Source: Cytophagales bacterium (GTDB lineage Bacteria > Bacteroidota > Bacteroidia > Cytophagales > Bernardetiaceae). Taken from it: DNA of 64,000 nucleotides. Location of the stretch: contig RDZD01000008.1 of NCBI GenBank assembly GCA_004293815.1, positions 122,192 to 186,191 of the forward strand, read 5' to 3'. This document shows positions 61,527-64,000 of this stretch, piece after piece. Every line of letters starts with the position of its first letter. Positions within the stretch are counted from its first letter, which is position 1. Position numbers and translations under genes: made by a program. The notes beneath the pieces are model-generated. The model was not told the origin of the DNA. It searched no databases and was given only the letters and a program-made list of their open reading frames with translations.

Positions 61527-62588
61527 TTATACTTTTATTCCCATGATTAAGACATCGTCTGTCTGGGGCTCATCTCCTCGCCACTGCGCTAAGAACTGTT
61601 GAATCTTTTCTTTTTGCTCTGATAAATTGGCGCAAGAAGTGCTTAAAAGCATTTCTCTAAATTTCTTAGAGGTTAGCTTTCTAGAAGGCCCTTTTTCTGT
61701 CTTTCCTCCGAATTGATCTGCTGCACCATCCGTAAACATAAAGAGGACATCGTCTGTTTCTATATCAAAGCTATAGAGTGTAAACTTTTTAAAGCCGCGT
61801 TGTAACGCCCGCCCATCTATGGTATGGTTATCGCCCCTAAAACGTTTCATTTCACCGTTTCTGAGCATAAAAAGACTATGCTTAGCACCCGAAAAATAAG
61901 CTTTTTTATTTGTATTATCAATAACAGTAATTCCGATGTCCATGCCGTCCCTTATTTGCTCGTTAGTAGCGTTTTCGTGTAGGCTTATGCTGATGAGCGA
62001 ATCTAGCTCATCTAAAATTTGATGTGGCTGATGTACATCGCGTACTTTGATGATATCGTTGACATGCGTAATGCCAATGAGAGTCAAAAAAGCACCCGAA
62101 ACACCATGTCCTGTACAATCTGCAGCCACAACAACCTTTAGAGAATTGCTATTTATGCCTTTTTCTGGGTTGTAAGGAGTGTTTTGGAGATGAGTCGTCC
62201 AAAAAAAGTCCCCGCTTATTACATCACGCGGCTTATAAATCAGAAAAGAGTTTGGAAATAAGTTCTTAAGTTGCGAGGTATCGCCAAGTACAGCTTTTTG
62301 AATCCTTTTGGCATAAGCCAATCCAGAAGTAAGCTTTTCTAAGGAATGTTCAACAAACTCTTTAGCTTGATTTAATTCTAAAATATGTTTTTCGTAATCC
62401 TTAGTAATCTGCGTTAAAAAATTAGACAAAGTTGTTTTTTCCGCAATAGTTCTATCAAACTTAAATTGTAGCACATTCATTTCTTTCTCAATAGCCTTCA
62501 AGTGCTTCTGGGCTTCCTCCAAAGCATTTTCTTGTTGGCTTTCAGATTTAGAAAGCAATTGTCTAATAAAATCAAAGCGTTCTTTCAT
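61527..62588 (-). CDS. SpoIIE-type PP2C serine phosphatase with coiled coil
   Basis: 353 residues. An N-terminal coiled coil (about 1-90) leads into a linker (SGLAYAKRIQKAVL) common in Bacteroidota signalling phosphatases, then the SpoIIE/PP2C domain: FLIYKPRDVISGDFFW (metal Asp), VVAADCTGHGVSGAFLTLIG (metal Asp), GMDIGITVID, FMFTDGAADQFGG (Asp) and DDVLIMGIKV (Asp). It should dephosphorylate a serine/threonine phosphoprotein, often an anti-sigma antagonist. No sensor domain is present; its start overlaps the stop of the FIST gene by one base, which suggests that FIST provides the signal. Confidence 0.88.
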   Translation of the reverse strand: MKERFDFIRQLLSKSESQQENALEEAQKHLKAIEKEMNVLQFKFDRTIAEKTTLSNFLTQITKDYEKHILELNQAKEFVEHSLEKLTSGLAYAKRIQKAVLGDTSQLKNLFPNSFLIYKPRDVISGDFFWTTHLQNTPYNPEKGINSNSLKVVVAADCTGHGVSGAFLTLIGITHVNDIIKVRDVHQPHQILDELDSLISISLHENATNEQIRDGMDIGITVIDNTNKKAYFSGAKHSLFMLRNGEMKRFRGDNHTIDGRALQRGFKKFTLYSFDIETDDVLFMFTDGAADQFGGKTEKGPSRKLTSKKFREMLLSTSCANLSEQKEKIQQFLAQWRGDEPQTDDVLIMGIKV

Positions 62589-63733
62589 CAATCTTTAATT
62601 TCTCTGATGGCCACCAAGCAGCAAGTCTCATTGTGAAAATCTAGCCCTTTGTCTTTTTGGGTACCAAATTCTCCATAGGAAAAGAAACCAATAAGAGGAG
62701 CACCCCCCCAGATTTCTTGCGCGCCCGCCACCTCAAAATCTATCATAGGGCCTAATGTGAGGTGACGAGCTTTGCAAGAATACATTAAAAGCGCATCAGC
62801 TTCTTGCATTAATGGTTTTAAGACAGAAAAATGCTCTATGGTTTGGTGCACTATTTCAAGGTCTGGGGCCACCGAAAAACGCACTTTAGCTCCTTGAGGT
62901 AATCCGCCCGCAAAAACCAGAGATTTATCTTCAGCATTGCCTAATAAAGGAGCGCGTAAAACCGTTGAGCCATCAGGGCGAACAAGATGCAAGGGATATT
63001 TTACGCCAATTTTCGTGACAATTTCTTGAGACGAAAGGTTGTCGCTTAGATTAAAGTATTTTCCAAAAACATCAATAGCAGGTTCATTGTCTATTTCATA
63101 CACGACATTGCCACTCGCCTTTGTGATAGTTTTCTCTACGCCCACAGCATTCCAACCACTAGTCGCCATATCCACCGTTTGGAAGCGTTTTTTATCTAAA
63201 ACTAAAGCTGTAATTCCGCTTGGAGTAATCAAATTATTAGAAAATATATAGGTAGACTGCATTTGGAAATCATCGCCCGCTAAGCCACCTATCACCTGAA
63301 CCGTGGGTGCTGTTTGTCTCAGCCCATGCACAGCTTCTTCACCATCACATCCCAATCCAGACACATTTAAAAGCACAAAACTATTCTCAAAATTAGAGCT
63401 TATTTCAGAACCTAATTCGGCAGCCACTTTTTTTAAATTTCCTGCACCTGCGCTGAATTCACGTCCCAACAGACGGTAGTGCGCACGAGGCATATCCATC
63501 AACATAATAGCAGCTGATTCCTCTTGAACCTCTGAGTTAGATATTTCACCAGCGGTGGTACAGCCAAAAACCTCGATGTTTTCTTGTAAAAGAGTCGAGC
63601 AGATGGCCTTGTAATCAATAGCAGGTGAGCTAAAAACAACAGCAACAGTTGCCTGCAAGCCATTCTGGCGAGCTTTCTGGATAGATTGCAGAGTCTCTGT
63701 GGCGTTACTCACAAAAAAGGAATGGGCTTTCAT
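62588..63733 (-). CDS. FIST-domain signal-sensing protein
   Basis: 381 residues. The FIST N domain (ATVAVVFSSPAIDYKAI, EVFGCTTAGEIS, LLNVSGLGCDGEEAVHGL, VIGGLAGDD) is followed by a FIST C domain (VYEIDNEPAIDVFGKYF, HLVRPDGS, LMYSCKARHLTLG, PLIGFFSYGEFG). FIST domains bind small ligands, probably amino acids, and are usually fused to or beside signalling proteins. Here it stands alone with no membrane segment and is translationally coupled to the SpoIIE-type phosphatase. Both probably act in the cytoplasm as one input-output unit. Confidence 0.88.
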   Translation of the reverse strand: MKAHSFFVSNATETLQSIQKARQNGLQATVAVVFSSPAIDYKAICSTLLQENIEVFGCTTAGEISNSEVQEESAAIMLMDMPRAHYRLLGREFSAGAGNLKKVAAELGSEISSNFENSFVLLNVSGLGCDGEEAVHGLRQTAPTVQVIGGLAGDDFQMQSTYIFSNNLITPSGITALVLDKKRFQTVDMATSGWNAVGVEKTITKASGNVVYEIDNEPAIDVFGKYFNLSDNLSSQEIVTKIGVKYPLHLVRPDGSTVLRAPLLGNAEDKSLVFAGGLPQGAKVRFSVAPDLEIVHQTIEHFSVLKPLMQEADALLMYSCKARHLTLGPMIDFEVAGAQEIWGGAPLIGFFSYGEFGTQKDKGLDFHNETCCLVAIREIKD

Positions 63734-63916
63734 ATGTAGATATTAAAACTGATGATGCAAGAAATGTGATTGATAATTGAAGCCTTAAACTTAATTCATT
63801 TCTAGACTTTATCAAATTCTAAGCCATTTTTTGTTATCATTTTTGAAACTAAAAAAACACTGAGCCGCTACATATTTAGGCAATAAGATTTAGAAAACTG
63901 TCTGAGCCAAGCCTTA

Positions 63917-63962
63917 ACACAAAAAAACGGTTGCCTTTTTTAAGGCAACCGTTTTTTTGTGT
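63917..63962. terminator. Very strong bidirectional terminator, 21-bp stem
   Basis: A perfect 21-bp stem (63917-63937 with 63942-63962) with a TTTT loop; the core is ACGGTTGCCTT/AAGGCAACCGT flanked by A and T runs. The FIST gene begins to its left and reads leftward, so the hairpin most likely ends a minus-strand gene that lies beyond the right edge. Confidence 0.8.
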
Positions 63963-63968
63963 GTATTG

Positions 63969-63998
63969 TTAATTGCAACCTACACTACTCATTTTAAG
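63969..63998 (-). CDS. Possible 3' end of a gene from beyond the right edge
   Basis: Only nine codons are visible, LKMSSVGCN and then TAA, just before the strong terminator in the reading direction. The other two minus-strand frames stop within the last 12 bases. Too short to assign. Confidence 0.25.
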   Translation of the reverse strand, partial: LKMSSVGCN

Positions 63999-64000
63999 AT

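Noticed and set aside
1..64000. CRISPR arrays, tRNA or rRNA genes, complete insertion sequences
   Set aside because: No regularly spaced repeats, cloverleaf-like segments, rRNA-like stretches or transposase frames were seen by reading; a dedicated tRNA and IS search was not possible here.

Overview
The window reads as ordinary chromosomal DNA from a member of the Bacteroidota, most likely the Cytophagales. The reasons are: promoters of the Bacteroidota type (TTG/TTTG, 19-24 bp, then TAnnTTTG) in front of many genes; A-rich translation starts without obvious Shine-Dalgarno sequences; and phylum-typical families (PorP/SprF, a GLPGLI protein beside a TonB-linked outer-membrane protein, OstA-like protein, CHAT-TPR proteins, beta-helix protein). 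I saw no rRNA, tRNA, CRISPR array, prophage or intact insertion sequence. Genus is not determined.

Layout. 1-3.7 kb: the 3' end of an unknown gene with its terminator, a small membrane protein, a secreted Sel1-repeat protein and a DinB-like protein. 3.9-9.6 kb: metabolic genes on the + strand (UDP-glucose dehydrogenase, hotdog thioesterase, ribulose-phosphate epimerase, class V aminotransferase, lipoyl E2 acyltransferase, cell-wall amidase). 9.7-10.9 kb (-): a secreted von Willebrand A protein split by a -1 frameshift at an A9 run. 11.3-18.3 kb: PBP1A, a 1184-residue surface protein and a PorP/SprF protein. 18.4-24.4 kb: MutL (-), an OmpH/Skp-like lipoprotein, a DEAD-box helicase and HemY. 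24.5-33.1 kb: a small four-cysteine secreted protein, a 118-bp MITE-like element, the GLPGLI/outer-membrane pair, a CHAT-TPR protein and TilS. 33.1-37.4 kb (-): a second amidase, YqgE, an aldehyde dehydrogenase and an aspartyl protease with PDZ. 37.6-43.8 kb: polyprenyl synthase, two unknowns, RlmB and a beta-helix protein. 43.9-49.2 kb (-): a second CHAT-TPR protein, an M28 peptidase and a secreted unknown. 49.8-52.6 kb: ClpX with two small membrane-associated proteins and a lipoprotein. 52.6-63.7 kb: OstA-like (-), MurD, HtrA, an SNF2 helicase, MoaC, then a FIST-SpoIIE signalling pair (-).

A large share of the genes concern the cell envelope: peptidoglycan synthesis and turnover (PBP1A, MurD, two amidases), outer-membrane biogenesis and folding (OmpH, OstA-like, HtrA), surface export (PorP/SprF) and secreted proteins of unknown role. 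The rest is housekeeping. The most notable items are the frameshifted vWA gene with an A AAA AAG slippery site exactly where the frames join, the two large CHAT-TPR proteins, the FIST-SpoIIE operon, the MITE-like element, and a tandem promoter with an upstream direct repeat and dyad at 40.27-40.46 kb. I did not find a clearly new multi-gene system; the frameshifted gene and the CHAT genes are the best leads.
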